A stretch of DNA of 64,000 nt from a bacterium 1XD21-13 (GTDB taxonomy: Bacteria; Bacillota; Clostridia; Lachnospirales; Lachnospiraceae). Of the stretch, positions 41,297-50,761 are shown one piece after another. Location: positions 1 through 64,000 of the forward strand of contig QZDX01000018.1 in the NCBI GenBank assembly GCA_009917555.1, read 5' to 3'. The notes beneath the pieces were generated by a model that ran no database searches, was not told the DNA's origin, and saw only the letters and a list, made by a program, of their open reading frames with translations. The first letter of the stretch is position 1. Every line of letters begins with the position of its first letter. Both the position numbers and the translations under genes were made by a program.

Positions 41297-42642
41297 AGAT
41301 CGTTGAACATTTCCTGACAAGGAACCGCTGTTATCAGGCAGCAAAGCAGAATACAAAGGGCGGCTTAATGCTTCATAGCGTGGGCTGCCCGCAGCCTTCC
41401 GCACAGGTATTTGTGAACAGCTGGAACAGTGCTGACAAGTCTGTGTGTGTTCATGCGTTCATTGACGCAAATACCGGGGACGTGTACCAAACTTTGCCGT
41501 GGGAATACTGGGGACGGCATTGTGGATCCGGGCCAAACGGATCCGGCAATAATACGCATATCGGTGTTGAAATGTGTGAACCGGCCTGTATCAGATACAC
41601 GGGCGGCGCACGTTTTACCTGTTCCAATGTAGAGGAAGCACGGGCCGCAGTCAGGCGCACATATGAAAGCGCCGTTCAGTTGTTTGCTGAACTATGTGAA
41701 CGGTTCAGGCTTGATCCGCTGACCGATGGGGTTATTCTTTCCCACGAAGAAGGACACAAACGAGGGATTGCCAGCAATCACGGCGATCCGGTTCATTTAT
41801 GGAATCAGCTGAACATGGGGTATACTATGGACGGATTCAGGAAAGCGATCAAGGCCGCTATGGGTTCCCCGGTTGCACCGTCTGTCACACAGATCACTGG
41901 TGCGGCACAGGCTACAGCTGATCAGATGCGGGCCTATGTCAAAGCAAAAAATCCGGCTGTGGCACAGTCAGTCATTGACATGATACCTTTGTACCTGTCA
42001 GAAGGTGCAACAGAAGGGATCCGGGGTGATCTTGCCTTTGCACAGTCCTGTCTTGAAACAGGGAATTTCACTTTCAAGGGTTCTGCTGTTACACTGGATC
42101 AGAATAATTTCTGCGGTATGGGTGTAACCAGTAACGGCATGAAGGGTAATTCTTTTGACACGCCGCAGAACGGCATCCGGGCGCAGATCCAGCATTTGAA
42201 AGCGTATGCAAATACTGAACCGCTGGTAAATCCGGTTATTGATCCCCGGTTCAAGTATGTGTCCCGTGGCTGTGCGCCTTGTGTGGAATGGCTGGGGATT
42301 CAGGAAAACCCACACGGTAAAGGCTGGGCTGCGGGGGCTGGGTATGGTGGAAAGATTTTGACTATACTGACAGCAATCACCGGTACACAGGCGGCTGCAC
42401 CTGAACCTGCATCCCCCTTCCCCGTTGTTCCTTTTCTGGTCAGAGTTATCATCCCGGATCTGAATATCAGAACAAGCCCCGGTTCCGCAGATAACAGCAA
42501 TTTGTCAGGCAAGTACACGGGCATCGGAACCTTCACTATTGTGGAAATTTCCGGCAGTTGGGGCCTGCTGAAATCATACCGGGAAAAGCGCAACGGATGG
42601 ATCTATTTGGGGAACCCTAACTACTGTGAAATCTGTTCCTAA
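41293..42642 (+). CDS. endolysin: N-acetylmuramoyl-L-alanine amidase + glucosaminidase-like + SH3
   Basis: The 449-residue endolysin starts at GTG 41293, overlapping the holin. An amidase_2 domain (1-190) shows LMLHSVG, THIGVEMCEP and the zinc-ligand region SHEEGHKRGIASNHGDP. The second domain (about 220-355: YLSEGATEGIRGDLAFAQSC, NNFCGMGVTSNG) resembles glucosaminidase (Flagellar-FlgJ type). A C-terminal SH3 domain (about 385-449: LNIRTSPGSADNSNLSGKYT) binds wall. It cuts both peptide and glycan links of peptidoglycan. Its stop marks the right end of recognisable phage genes. Confidence 0.92.
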   Translation: MKIVEHFLTRNRCYQAAKQNTKGGLMLHSVGCPQPSAQVFVNSWNSADKSVCVHAFIDANTGDVYQTLPWEYWGRHCGSGPNGSGNNTHIGVEMCEPACIRYTGGARFTCSNVEEARAAVRRTYESAVQLFAELCERFRLDPLTDGVILSHEEGHKRGIASNHGDPVHLWNQLNMGYTMDGFRKAIKAAMGSPVAPSVTQITGAAQATADQMRAYVKAKNPAVAQSVIDMIPLYLSEGATEGIRGDLAFAQSCLETGNFTFKGSAVTLDQNNFCGMGVTSNGMKGNSFDTPQNGIRAQIQHLKAYANTEPLVNPVIDPRFKYVSRGCAPCVEWLGIQENPHGKGWAAGAGYGGKILTILTAITGTQAAAPEPASPFPVVPFLVRVIIPDLNIRTSPGSADNSNLSGKYTGIGTFTIVEISGSWGLLKSYREKRNGWIYLGNPNYCEICS

Positions 42643-42875
42643 TTTGTTACTAATTGAGGGGATTTTGACAGATTTAGTTAGCGTGTAAAGACTGAACTTT
42701 TCCCATAAATACAGTGTTTGCGCTATGTTGTACTGAACCCTTTTTTGTGATTTTATAATTTATAGAAGTCGCTCAGGAACGCCGCAAATTTACTTTTCCG
42801 GATGACGATTGTCAGACAGTTCCCCGCATTGTTGCGCTGAGTGCAGATTTTACACATACCGATTCACAATATTAG
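42643..42875. other. probable right prophage boundary with a short open fragment
   Basis: No phage gene follows the endolysin. The frame ending at TAG 42873-42875 on the plus strand is open from about 42755 and encodes a peptide like VAQERRKFTFPDDDCQTVPR with no start or ribosome site, so it may be the 3' remnant of a host gene split by integration. It overlaps the fructosamine-kinase-like gene by 26 nt on the other strand. I could not find an exact direct repeat linking this region to the integrase side. Confidence 0.35.
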
Positions 42876-43818
42876 CCACACTTCCCAGATACATGCCGCC
42901 AAACAGATTCAAGTGATTCAGAAGATGGTATAAATGATACAGATCCTTCCGCTCGCCAAATCCTTTGTCAATGGGATTGACCTCATGGTAGGCAGAGTAG
43001 AAGGTGGATGGAAAACTCCCGAACAGCTGCGTCATAGCCAAATCGGTTTCAAAATCTCCCACATAAACGGCAGGGTCCAGAATCCATGCCTTTCCGTCCG
43101 GTCCGCGTAAGACATTCCCGCTCCACAGATCCCCGTGGAGCAGGGAGGGAAATTCCGGCTCTCTTAAGTAGGAATCCAGATGGTCAAGAAGGAAAGCCAG
43201 TTTCTTCCGCATCCTGGAATCCAGGCGGGAGCCGGCCATTTTTATCTGGGGCAGAAGCCGGCATTCCCGGTAAAAATCAATCCATTTTTCCATTGGACGA
43301 TTCCTTTGAGGACTGGCGCCGATAAAATTATCCTCAAGGAATCCGTACCAAAAGGAACGAAGTTCATCTGCGCCGTTCATTCCAAATGGAGATGAATTAC
43401 CTTGTCTCTTTTGAGAAGCATTTGACCAATATGGTTCATTTTCCCGGAGGGGAACGGCTTTATGAAGACCGGCGAGCTGGTGTCCAAAGGTCTCCCAATA
43501 ATTCCTGGCAGGCGGTGCGCTTTCCACATATTCTAAAAGGAGAAAGGAGATTCCTTTTTGCTCATCCATCCCTGCTCCCAGCACTTTAGGTACGCCAATG
43601 GCCCTTATGTCCCTCAGAGCAAGGAGCCCGTGGGATTCCGTTATAAAAAACTTCCAATTGCCTATGGAATTTGTCTTTGCAAAAACCTTTTCCCCAGTAG
43701 ACAGAGTGATTCCATAGGCATCATTGATGTCGCCTCCGTGAACACGGTCTGTCTTGAGGATTTCCGCATCATTTCCAAAAACAGAATGGATGGCGTCAGC
43801 CAAAGAATGATACATCAT
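42850..43818 (-). CDS. fructosamine kinase family protein
   Basis: The 322-residue protein belongs to the fructosamine/ketosamine-3-kinase family with an aminoglycoside-phosphotransferase-like fold: an N-lobe with KVFAKTN, HGDLWSGNVL (catalytic loop) and ILDPAVYVGDFETDLAM (metal-binding DP). It may phosphorylate glycated amines so that they decompose (protein deglycation). Adjacent ATGs at 43818 and 43815 follow GGGGAGG on the minus strand. It is the first clear host gene to the right of the prophage, 81 nt downstream of the zinc-ribbon/transglutaminase-like gene on the same strand. Confidence 0.88.
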   Translation of the reverse strand: MMYHSLADAIHSVFGNDAEILKTDRVHGGDINDAYGITLSTGEKVFAKTNSIGNWKFFITESHGLLALRDIRAIGVPKVLGAGMDEQKGISFLLLEYVESAPPARNYWETFGHQLAGLHKAVPLRENEPYWSNASQKRQGNSSPFGMNGADELRSFWYGFLEDNFIGASPQRNRPMEKWIDFYRECRLLPQIKMAGSRLDSRMRKKLAFLLDHLDSYLREPEFPSLLHGDLWSGNVLRGPDGKAWILDPAVYVGDFETDLAMTQLFGSFPSTFYSAYHEVNPIDKGFGERKDLYHLYHLLNHLNLFGGMYLGSVANIVNRYV

Positions 43819-43899
43819 TTTCCTCCCCTGTTTTTTCCCAATACAAGGAGCAATGGAATAATTGCTTCATTACTAAGAGTTTGAATACAGTCCCACTGC

Positions 43900-46002
43900 C
43901 TAATTCGCAAATGGCGTCATGCCAAGGACGCCTAAATCATCGCAATCAATAATGTAGGTATCCTCCGTGAGATAATTCTGCCACCCCTTCGAATTGTAAT
44001 AGGTGATGGAGCTGGTATTCAGTGCCTTATTATCCAGCAGCGCATTTGCATTGTCTACAAAAACACTGGGATTATTCCAGTCGGCAGACAGCCCCGTTGT
44101 TTCAATGAGGAAATATTGTCCTGTACCGCTTTTATCATTTCCTCTTCCGTTCCAAACCTCTACCGCGACCTGTGTGTGGCCTGGCGGGAAGACCAGAAAT
44201 ACATGCATTCCTGCACTCTGCAGGGCGCTTGCCACCACCAGAGAGGTTTCAATGCATAAACCACTTTTTTGCTTCAGCACATCCTCCGGAAACAGGATAT
44301 GCTGATTGCTGCCACTGATGGAGAATGGGTCCATATTATATCGGACGCCTGATTCGTACAGGGCCCTCATGATTCCCGCAGCCTGCAGATAGGTTCCCAC
44401 AAAATGATTATTCCACGCGGTATGCTGATACCCAACAAAGGATTCCATCTCGCCGTTGGTCATACTGGTTATTTCATCGATGGCCTGTCGCTTTAGATTC
44501 GATATGGCTGAGGCTTCCGGCGTCAGGAAGCATAAAATGTTATCCTTTGTAGCAAGACCGTACTCGTCACTGTACCATTCAAAGTCGTATTTGCTTTTGA
44601 TTGTGACAGGAAATGTCTTAGCCTCGATCAGAGATCCGTCCTTGTCAGAAATGGTAACCTTTATCTGGGCATCCTTGGCTGTGGACAGGTTCAAATCTCC
44701 TGTCAGTGCGGGCGGCTTGATATAAATTGCTTTGTAGGCAGAATCCAGGGTAAAGGTCTCCTTATAATTCTGTGTAAATCCGGGGATTTCGGCCTCCACC
44801 AAAATCGTTCTGGTGCCGCTGACACATCCGGTCTTTACCACCAGAAATGCATCATAGGAATTGTACAGAGAGGGATATATGGTATCTATGGCATCATAAT
44901 TTAAAAGAATACGTCCTGTACGAATATATTCAAACTCATACTCGCTGCGCTCTGTTTCTTCCAGATCCCCATAGGCATGTATTTCTTTCGCAAGGGCTGT
45001 AGCTATGTCCCTCTGATAGACACTGTGCTCCATTTCGCCTTCCAGGGCATCCAGAAATTCACCGTACTGAATTTCATCGACCATATCAAACCTGGCTGAC
45101 ATATTTAAGGCAGACTGGAGCCTTAAGGGATCGTTATACTGCTCTGAATAATTCAATTTTTTACAAATACTGTCATTCAAATCCAGGGTCTCCCCGTAGC
45201 GCTTCCACTGGCTTTCCAGACAGGGAGGGCAGGAAGTGATTGCCGTATATCCCTCCTTGCATTCCTGGTACCATGCGTTCAGGGCATTCCGGTATTCCGC
45301 CATGGAGGTATAATCCTCCCTCTGGGGCCGGAAGAAAAGAGCCCTGTCACCCAATTCAAAATAATCTGCCATAAAGGTCCATATTTCAAAGAAAGATTTC
45401 TGGGATTCAGACACCATGCTGAAATATTCATCCTTGGCATTTTTCAGGGTTATATCCGGAATGTTGACGGCATTTGCCTGGTCCTGGAGGGCGGATAAAT
45501 CTGAGCAGAGCTGTTCCCAAAGAACAGCGTATTCTCCGAATTTCCCCTCATAATATTCTTCATCCTGCAAGGCCTCCATCTTGTCGTAGACCTTGGACAA
45601 CGCTTCCTCCGACTGGTCAATATATCCAATCAATACATTCATGGAGGCCTGTGAAATGGCTTGATCCGTCAGCTCATTGTTTTCCTTCAGGGGCGTCATG
45701 GTCGTGTCTGCCTCGGCATCCTCCGATGACCGGGAGGCTCCCCCAAGGAAAGCTGCGAAGGCAACCACCAGGACCAAGACTGCGGCCATAGCCAGGATCA
45801 GTGCTTTCTTGTTCCCGCCTTTTTTTGCTTTCGCTGCGGCATGTACCATAGTGCTGTCATGATATTCCACAATGGCATTTGGCTGGATACCGGATATGAC
45901 TTCCGCTTCACCGGCAGTTTGATCCTGCCTTTTCCCGCATTCGTTGCAGAATACATCATCATCCTCTAAAACTTCTCCGCAAAATATGCACCTCTTACTC
46001 AT
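43900..46002 (-). CDS. zinc-ribbon, single-TM protein with transglutaminase-like domain
   Basis: The 700-residue protein begins with a double zinc ribbon (CIFCGEVLEDDDVFCNECGK), a linker, one transmembrane helix (ALILAMAAVLVLVVAFAAFL, about residues 66-85) and a long helical extracytoplasmic region. The C-terminal ~200 residues look like a transglutaminase/papain-type fold: KSGLCIETSLVVASAL (nucleophile Cys), GHTQVAVEVWN (His) and YFLIETTG. ATG 46002 follows GAGGGGGAG on the minus strand; the longer frame to 46080 overlaps the TIR gene. It lies 14 nt after the TIR/zinc-ribbon gene and is probably in its operon. Function is unknown. Confidence 0.75.
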   Translation of the reverse strand: MSKRCIFCGEVLEDDDVFCNECGKRQDQTAGEAEVISGIQPNAIVEYHDSTMVHAAAKAKKGGNKKALILAMAAVLVLVVAFAAFLGGASRSSEDAEADTTMTPLKENNELTDQAISQASMNVLIGYIDQSEEALSKVYDKMEALQDEEYYEGKFGEYAVLWEQLCSDLSALQDQANAVNIPDITLKNAKDEYFSMVSESQKSFFEIWTFMADYFELGDRALFFRPQREDYTSMAEYRNALNAWYQECKEGYTAITSCPPCLESQWKRYGETLDLNDSICKKLNYSEQYNDPLRLQSALNMSARFDMVDEIQYGEFLDALEGEMEHSVYQRDIATALAKEIHAYGDLEETERSEYEFEYIRTGRILLNYDAIDTIYPSLYNSYDAFLVVKTGCVSGTRTILVEAEIPGFTQNYKETFTLDSAYKAIYIKPPALTGDLNLSTAKDAQIKVTISDKDGSLIEAKTFPVTIKSKYDFEWYSDEYGLATKDNILCFLTPEASAISNLKRQAIDEITSMTNGEMESFVGYQHTAWNNHFVGTYLQAAGIMRALYESGVRYNMDPFSISGSNQHILFPEDVLKQKSGLCIETSLVVASALQSAGMHVFLVFPPGHTQVAVEVWNGRGNDKSGTGQYFLIETTGLSADWNNPSVFVDNANALLDNKALNTSSITYYNSKGWQNYLTEDTYIIDCDDLGVLGMTPFAN

Positions 46003-46016
46003 ATGCTCCCCCTCGT

Positions 46017-47225
46017 TTAGTTTAATTTTGCTCCGCAATTGGAGCAGAACTTTTTCCCTGATTTTGATATAGTTCCGCACTGCTTACACACCGGATCGGA
46101 GCTGACAAGAGATCCGTATTTCGCATAAAATCGCTTGCCCAGGCTGTTTATCTTATTGTAAGCTGAGAAAACATTTTTCTCCTGGGGTGCAGATTCACGC
46201 ACATGCTGGGTATGTGTCTCTTCCATGCGTGGCTCTTGGGTATGTGTCTCATCTGCCTGTGTCCCCACAGCAGAAGTCTCCCTGGTAGATGTCTCACTAG
46301 CAGAGGTTTCCATAACAGGTGCTTCTGCCTTGAAAGTCTCTCTGGTATATAACTCTCCAATAAGAGCTTCCCCAAGAGGCACCTCCTTGGCAGGCATCTC
46401 TCCAACATTTGCCTCCCTAATATAGAGATCCCTGGCAGGCTGCTCAGCTGGCGCAGTTTTGCCCAGCCTTTGCTTAGTTTCCTGCTTTAACTCATCCAGA
46501 GCAGCCAGCTTAATGGAATTATTTTTATCGTTGGTAAAGTTGTCCGCCAAAAGCTCTGCACATGCTTCCACGCTCTCAAAGAGCTGAATATTTGGCATAT
46601 CCTTGTTATTGGAAAAGATCAGATCGTACATATTGATCACAACATCATGCTTATCATGAATGTCATCCAAAAGCTCCCGCACAGAATCTGCATCCCCGAA
46701 AGCATGAAAACAACTGTCCAAGATAAACTTTTGCAGCACCGTGTATTCCGGAGGGGATATCTCTACCCGCTCGCTGGTGCTCTCCCGGCGAACCTCATCC
46801 TGATAGATATAAGTAGACATCTGCTGCAGGGTACTCAGCTCTGGCTCCAGAGCCACATAAAATACCGGCAACAGCTTTCCGGCATGCTTACGCATCCTAT
46901 TGGTACGGTTTGCCATCTGTTCCACCAAACAGGCATAGCTGCGCATATAGTTAATGCTCAGGAAAGTGATAATCCCCTTGCAGCCACTATCCCGAAACAG
47001 TCTATCCTGAAAATTTTTCAGCCAGCTGGAGGATTGATTTTCCATAAATTCAATATCAATATACACATTGATCCCTTTGGACCGCAAAGCCATAACACAG
47101 GGATATACCTTATCCCAATCCAGACTGGAATAGCTGACAAACACATAATCCTTATCCGGTATCCAGCCATTCCGCAGCTGCCATTTGTAATCCTTTTCAT
47201 TTAAGCTCTGATCTGCCCCCATCAT
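46017..47225 (-). CDS. TIR-domain protein with C-terminal zinc ribbon
   Basis: The 402-residue protein has a TIR fold in residues ~25-165: YVFVSYSSLDWDKVYPCVMA, GINVYIDIEFM, and NYMRSYACLVEQM with the Glu expected for NAD-cleaving TIR enzymes. A helical region (170-250) follows, then a low-complexity linker of imperfect E-T-S/E-T-H repeats (~260-345), and a zinc ribbon (CKQCGTISKSGKKFCSNCGA) at the end. Both this and the next gene end or begin with zinc ribbons, which suggests they work together. TIR could act in signalling, cell-wall sensing or phage defence. Confidence 0.82.
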   Translation of the reverse strand: MMGADQSLNEKDYKWQLRNGWIPDKDYVFVSYSSLDWDKVYPCVMALRSKGINVYIDIEFMENQSSSWLKNFQDRLFRDSGCKGIITFLSINYMRSYACLVEQMANRTNRMRKHAGKLLPVFYVALEPELSTLQQMSTYIYQDEVRRESTSERVEISPPEYTVLQKFILDSCFHAFGDADSVRELLDDIHDKHDVVINMYDLIFSNNKDMPNIQLFESVEACAELLADNFTNDKNNSIKLAALDELKQETKQRLGKTAPAEQPARDLYIREANVGEMPAKEVPLGEALIGELYTRETFKAEAPVMETSASETSTRETSAVGTQADETHTQEPRMEETHTQHVRESAPQEKNVFSAYNKINSLGKRFYAKYGSLVSSDPVCKQCGTISKSGKKFCSNCGAKLN

Positions 47226-47402
47226 TTCAGCCCCTTCTTCTGTATTGATACGGCGGAAGCTATCGGCATTCTGCCCTACGAAAATCCGCTCAAAATATAC
47301 TTAATATTACCAAATTTTCCATTATTATGCAAGCAAAGCCGGTACGAGTTCCCAGTAACCTCTTCCAGAAATAATTCAAATGAAAAACTTTTGAAATAAC
47401 AG

Positions 47403-47473
47403 TTGACAATTGTTGAAATTGTGGTATTATAAAATTAAAGTTGTTGAAACAACAATATATACTGTTGTTTCAA
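47403..47473 (+). promoter_or_regulatory. promoter and DeoR-type operator for the sugar locus
   Basis: TTGACA (47403-47408) and TATTAT (47425-47430) with 16-bp spacing form a promoter. Just downstream, TTGAAACAACA (47444-47454) and its exact reverse complement TGTTGTTTCAA (47463-47473) make an 11-bp inverted repeat, a likely operator for the DeoR regulator at 50000. TTGTTGAAAC-like words also occur in the -35/-10 spacer. Confidence 0.75.
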
Positions 47474-47496
47474 AAGAACGAAAAGGAGGTTTTACC

Positions 47497-48429
47497 ATGA
47501 TCTATACCGTCACGCTGAATCCGGCCCTGGACAAAACCGTAGAGATTCCATCCCTGACCGTAGACAGTGTCAACCGCATCACCACCATGCGGACCGATCC
47601 GGGCGGAAAGGGCATCAACGTGTCCAAAGTCATTAAGAGCCTGGGAGGAAAAAGTATTGCCACCGGCATCCTGGGTGGCTCCACCGGCCGAGCCATCTCC
47701 ACCGCCCTGGAAGCCATGGGCATCCAAACCGGCTTCTGGTTCGTAGAGGGCGAGACCCGAACCAACCTAAAGGTCATCGACCCGGTGAACCACACCAACA
47801 CCGACCTGAACGAGCCCGGCATCACCGTATCCGAAGAAATATTGAACGGACTTTTGCAGGAGCTTCTTTTGGAAGTCAGCGAGGGCGACATCGTAGTACT
47901 GTCCGGCAGCCTGCCAAAGGGCTCCCCAAAGGACACCTACGCCGCCTGGGTGAGAGCCTGCAAAAAAGCCGGAGCAAAGGTAATCCTGGACGCAGACGGA
48001 GAACTGCTGGCCGAGGGCCTGGGAGCATCCCCCTACCTCATCAAGCCCAACAACCACGAGCTGTCAGCCCTCATGGGAGAAAAGCTTGACACACCGGAGG
48101 AGTTAGAGAAAGCCGCCCGAACCCTCATGGAAAAACACAACATAGCAAAAATCGTAGTATCCATGGGAGGCGCCGGAGCCCTGTACATCACCGAAAAAGA
48201 AACCCTCTACGCCGAGGGCCTAAAAGTCCCGGTAAAAAGCACCGTAGGAGCCGGCGACAGCGTCGTAGCCGCTTTAGCCGTATCCGAAGAATCCGGCAAA
48301 ACCCTGGAAGAAACCGTCCGCCTCTCCACCGCCTGCGGCGCCGCCAACGTCATGTGCAGCGGAACCCAGGCCGCCGAGTACGAGGTCATCAAAAGCCTTT
48401 TACCTAAAGTCGTATACCACAGGCTATAA
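47497..48429 (+). CDS. PfkB-family 1-phosphofructokinase / tagatose-6-phosphate kinase
   Basis: The 310-residue kinase starts MIYTVTLNPALDKTVEIPSL, has the PfkB entry motif GGKGINVSKVIKSLGG and the active site TVGAGDSVVAALA with the catalytic Asp. It resembles 1-phosphofructokinases (FruK) and tagatose-6-phosphate kinases (LacC). In this locus, with a sorbose-1-phosphate reductase-like enzyme and a PTS EII, a ketose phosphate is the likely substrate. AAAAGGAGG precedes ATG 47497. Codon choice in this locus is GC-richer than in the prophage. Confidence 0.9.
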   Translation: MIYTVTLNPALDKTVEIPSLTVDSVNRITTMRTDPGGKGINVSKVIKSLGGKSIATGILGGSTGRAISTALEAMGIQTGFWFVEGETRTNLKVIDPVNHTNTDLNEPGITVSEEILNGLLQELLLEVSEGDIVVLSGSLPKGSPKDTYAAWVRACKKAGAKVILDADGELLAEGLGASPYLIKPNNHELSALMGEKLDTPEELEKAARTLMEKHNIAKIVVSMGGAGALYITEKETLYAEGLKVPVKSTVGAGDSVVAALAVSEESGKTLEETVRLSTACGAANVMCSGTQAAEYEVIKSLLPKVVYHRL

Positions 48430-48460
48430 CCAACACCCTTTACCCCCCACGACCAGCCGC

Positions 48461-48536
48461 CAGGCAGAGACTTATCTACCTGCCAGGCGTGTTAGCTCTT
48501 CGAGCGGAGCAGGGCAGGTAGATAAGTCTCTGCCTG
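48461..48536. repeat. long perfect hairpin repeat (copy 1)
   Basis: Two 24-nt arms (48461-48484 and 48513-48536) are exact reverse complements around a 28-nt loop. The loop, read on the minus strand, contains GCTCCGCTCGAAGAGCTAAC and ACGCC, matching the core of the hairpin at 62621-62701, while the arms differ. It has no clear T-run on either side. It lies between the kinase and reductase genes. Confidence 0.85.
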
Positions 48537-48628
48537 ACAGCGTCCGTTCTAAAAATTGTCACCTCAAAACAAACAAATTGTTGAACTTACAAATAAAATC
48601 AACTATCATAAAGAAAGGAGCTTTTATT

Positions 48629-49897
48629 ATGAAAGCAAAAGCCGTAAGGCTACATGGAGCCAATGACCTGAGACTGGATGAGTTCGAACTTCCGGAGATC
48701 ACCGACGATGAAATCCTCGTCAAGGTCGTATCCGACAGCATCTGCATGTCCACCTACAAATGCGCCATCCTGGGCGCCGACCACAAGCGTGTCCATGACG
48801 ACGTAGCCGAGCACCCGGCCATCATGGGCCACGAATTTGCCGGCGACATTGTCAAGGTAGGCAAAAACCACCAGGACAAATTCAAGCCCGGCATGAAATT
48901 CACCCTGCAGCCGGCCCTCAACTACAAGGGAACCATGTGGAGCCCCGGATACTCCTACGAATTCTTCGGCGGAGACTGTACCTACTGCATTCTTCCCGCA
49001 GAGGTGATGGAGCTGAACTGTCTCTTCGAGTACACCGGCCGGGCCTACTACGAGGCATCCTTAGCAGAGCCCATGTCCTGCAGCATCGGCGCATTTAACG
49101 CAGCCTACCACACCAAAATGGGTGTTTACACCCACGAAATGGGAATCAAAAAGGGCGGCAAGCTGGCAATCATGGCAGGCGCAGGCCCCATGGGACTTGG
49201 AGCCCTGACCTATGCGCTTCACCGGGATGAGCGTCCCTCCATGGTCGTAGTGACCGACGTAAATCCGGACCGCCTGGCTCGTGCAGAGGAGCTGTTTCCC
49301 ATAGAGGAGGCCCAAAAGGAGGGCGTAGAGCTTCACTTTGTAAATATGAGCGACCACCAGGACCCGGTAGCAAAGCTTCGTGAGATTTCCGGCGGGACTG
49401 GTTTTGATGATGTATTCTGCTATGCCCCCGTAGCTGTAGTCATTCAGCAGTCCAGCGAAATCCTGGGCAGAGACGGCTGCCTGAACTTCTTTGCAGGCCC
49501 CACAGACAATAAGTTCAGCGCAACCATGAACTTCTACGACGTACATTACAATTCCACCCATGTAATGGGAACCACCGGCGGAAATACCGACGATATGCTG
49601 GAATCCTTAAGGCTTACGGCCGCAGGCCGCATCAATCCGGCCGTGATGGTCACCCACATCGGAGGGCTGGATGCTGTGGTGGATACCACCTTGAACCTGC
49701 CGAAGATTCCCGGCGGCAAAAAGCTCATTTACACACACCTGACCATGCCCCTTACCGCACTTTCCGATCTGCGGGCAGAGGGAGAGGCCAAGAAAGATAA
49801 CCGCATCACTGCACTGGCAGACATTGTTGACGCACATCAGGGCCTGTGGTGCCCGGAGGCCGAGGAATATTTACTTGCAAATTTTATAAAGGAATAA
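48629..49897 (+). CDS. L-sorbose-1-phosphate reductase-like zinc-type dehydrogenase
   Basis: The 422-residue medium-chain dehydrogenase has a GroES-like N-terminus (MGHEFAGDIVKVG), a Rossmann domain with AGAGPMGLGALTYALH, and C-terminal NFYDVHYNSTHVMGTTGGNT. It resembles SorE-type L-sorbose-1-phosphate reductases, which convert L-sorbose-1-phosphate to glucitol-6-phosphate with NAD(P)H. Its length (longer than the usual ~350) is typical of that group. ATG 48629 follows AGAAAGGAG. It sits between the PfkB kinase and the DeoR regulator on the same strand. Confidence 0.85.
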   Translation: MKAKAVRLHGANDLRLDEFELPEITDDEILVKVVSDSICMSTYKCAILGADHKRVHDDVAEHPAIMGHEFAGDIVKVGKNHQDKFKPGMKFTLQPALNYKGTMWSPGYSYEFFGGDCTYCILPAEVMELNCLFEYTGRAYYEASLAEPMSCSIGAFNAAYHTKMGVYTHEMGIKKGGKLAIMAGAGPMGLGALTYALHRDERPSMVVVTDVNPDRLARAEELFPIEEAQKEGVELHFVNMSDHQDPVAKLREISGGTGFDDVFCYAPVAVVIQQSSEILGRDGCLNFFAGPTDNKFSATMNFYDVHYNSTHVMGTTGGNTDDMLESLRLTAAGRINPAVMVTHIGGLDAVVDTTLNLPKIPGGKKLIYTHLTMPLTALSDLRAEGEAKKDNRITALADIVDAHQGLWCPEAEEYLLANFIKE

Positions 49898-49999
49898 AGA
49901 GGTCGAGAGCTCCGGTCTGGCGTACTGTCTGCCTGATCATTTGGTTAATCACACAGACAGCGCAAAGGGGGCCTCTTGGCCCGGACTGGAGGAACATAT

Positions 50000-50761
50000 A
50001 TGGATTCAATGGAAACGCGCAGAAATGCGATTGTAGATCTCATTAACGAAAATGGAACCGTCAGCTTTTCGCAGCTCAAGGACGCATTTCCCCATGTATC
50101 GGAAATGACCCTGCGTACGGACCTGAAGCTTCTGGACGAGGCCAGGCGGATCTTGAGGATTCACGGCGGGGCGAAATCCGTCCAGGTGCTTATCGGCACC
50201 GATGATTTTCTGAACCGGAAATCCGTTCGCAACATACCGCAGAAGCAGAAAATAGCGGAGAAAGCACTGGCGCTTCTTCGGCCGGACACCACCGTTTATG
50301 TGGATTCCGGCAGTACCACTACCATGTTTGCCCGTCAGTTTCCCGATCAGTCAAACCTGATTTACACAACGGGATTAAGCTGTGCCACAGAGCTTGCCAA
50401 TCTGTCGCAGCCCACCGTCATGCTTCCGGGGGGAAAGCTGAACCGCTATAGTCAGAGTGTGTTTGGCTTCTCTGCCATCAAGGAGCTGGAGGGCGTGAAT
50501 TTTCACCAGGCATTTTTGGGAATCACCGGCTACCACACCCAGGCAGGCTTTAGTTGCGGCATTCGGGATGAGGCCATCCTCAAGCAGACCGCAATCCGGC
50601 AGTCGGATCAGGTGATTGTGTTGATGGATTCCAGCAAGCTGGGCCTCAAATGCAGCTTCAACATCTGCGGGCTGGAGGCTGTGGATATTGTGGTCTCAGA
50701 CGGAAAGCTGCCGGAGGACTTCCTGGAGGAGTGCCGGAAATACAAGGTAGAGGTTTTGTAG
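50000..50761 (+). CDS. DeoR/GlpR family transcription regulator
   Basis: The 253-residue repressor has an N-terminal winged HTH (ETRRNAIVDLINENGTVSFS; VSEMTLRTDLKLLDE) and a C-terminal sugar-phosphate-binding domain (YVDSGSTTTMFA, HQAFLGITGYH, VLMDSSKLG), the usual DeoRC layout. It should respond to a sugar phosphate made by the neighbouring PTS and kinase, and probably binds the inverted repeats at 47444 and 50824. GACTGGAGG precedes ATG 50000. Confidence 0.92.
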   Translation: MDSMETRRNAIVDLINENGTVSFSQLKDAFPHVSEMTLRTDLKLLDEARRILRIHGGAKSVQVLIGTDDFLNRKSVRNIPQKQKIAEKALALLRPDTTVYVDSGSTTTMFARQFPDQSNLIYTTGLSCATELANLSQPTVMLPGGKLNRYSQSVFGFSAIKELEGVNFHQAFLGITGYHTQAGFSCGIRDEAILKQTAIRQSDQVIVLMDSSKLGLKCSFNICGLEAVDIVVSDGKLPEDFLEECRKYKVEVL

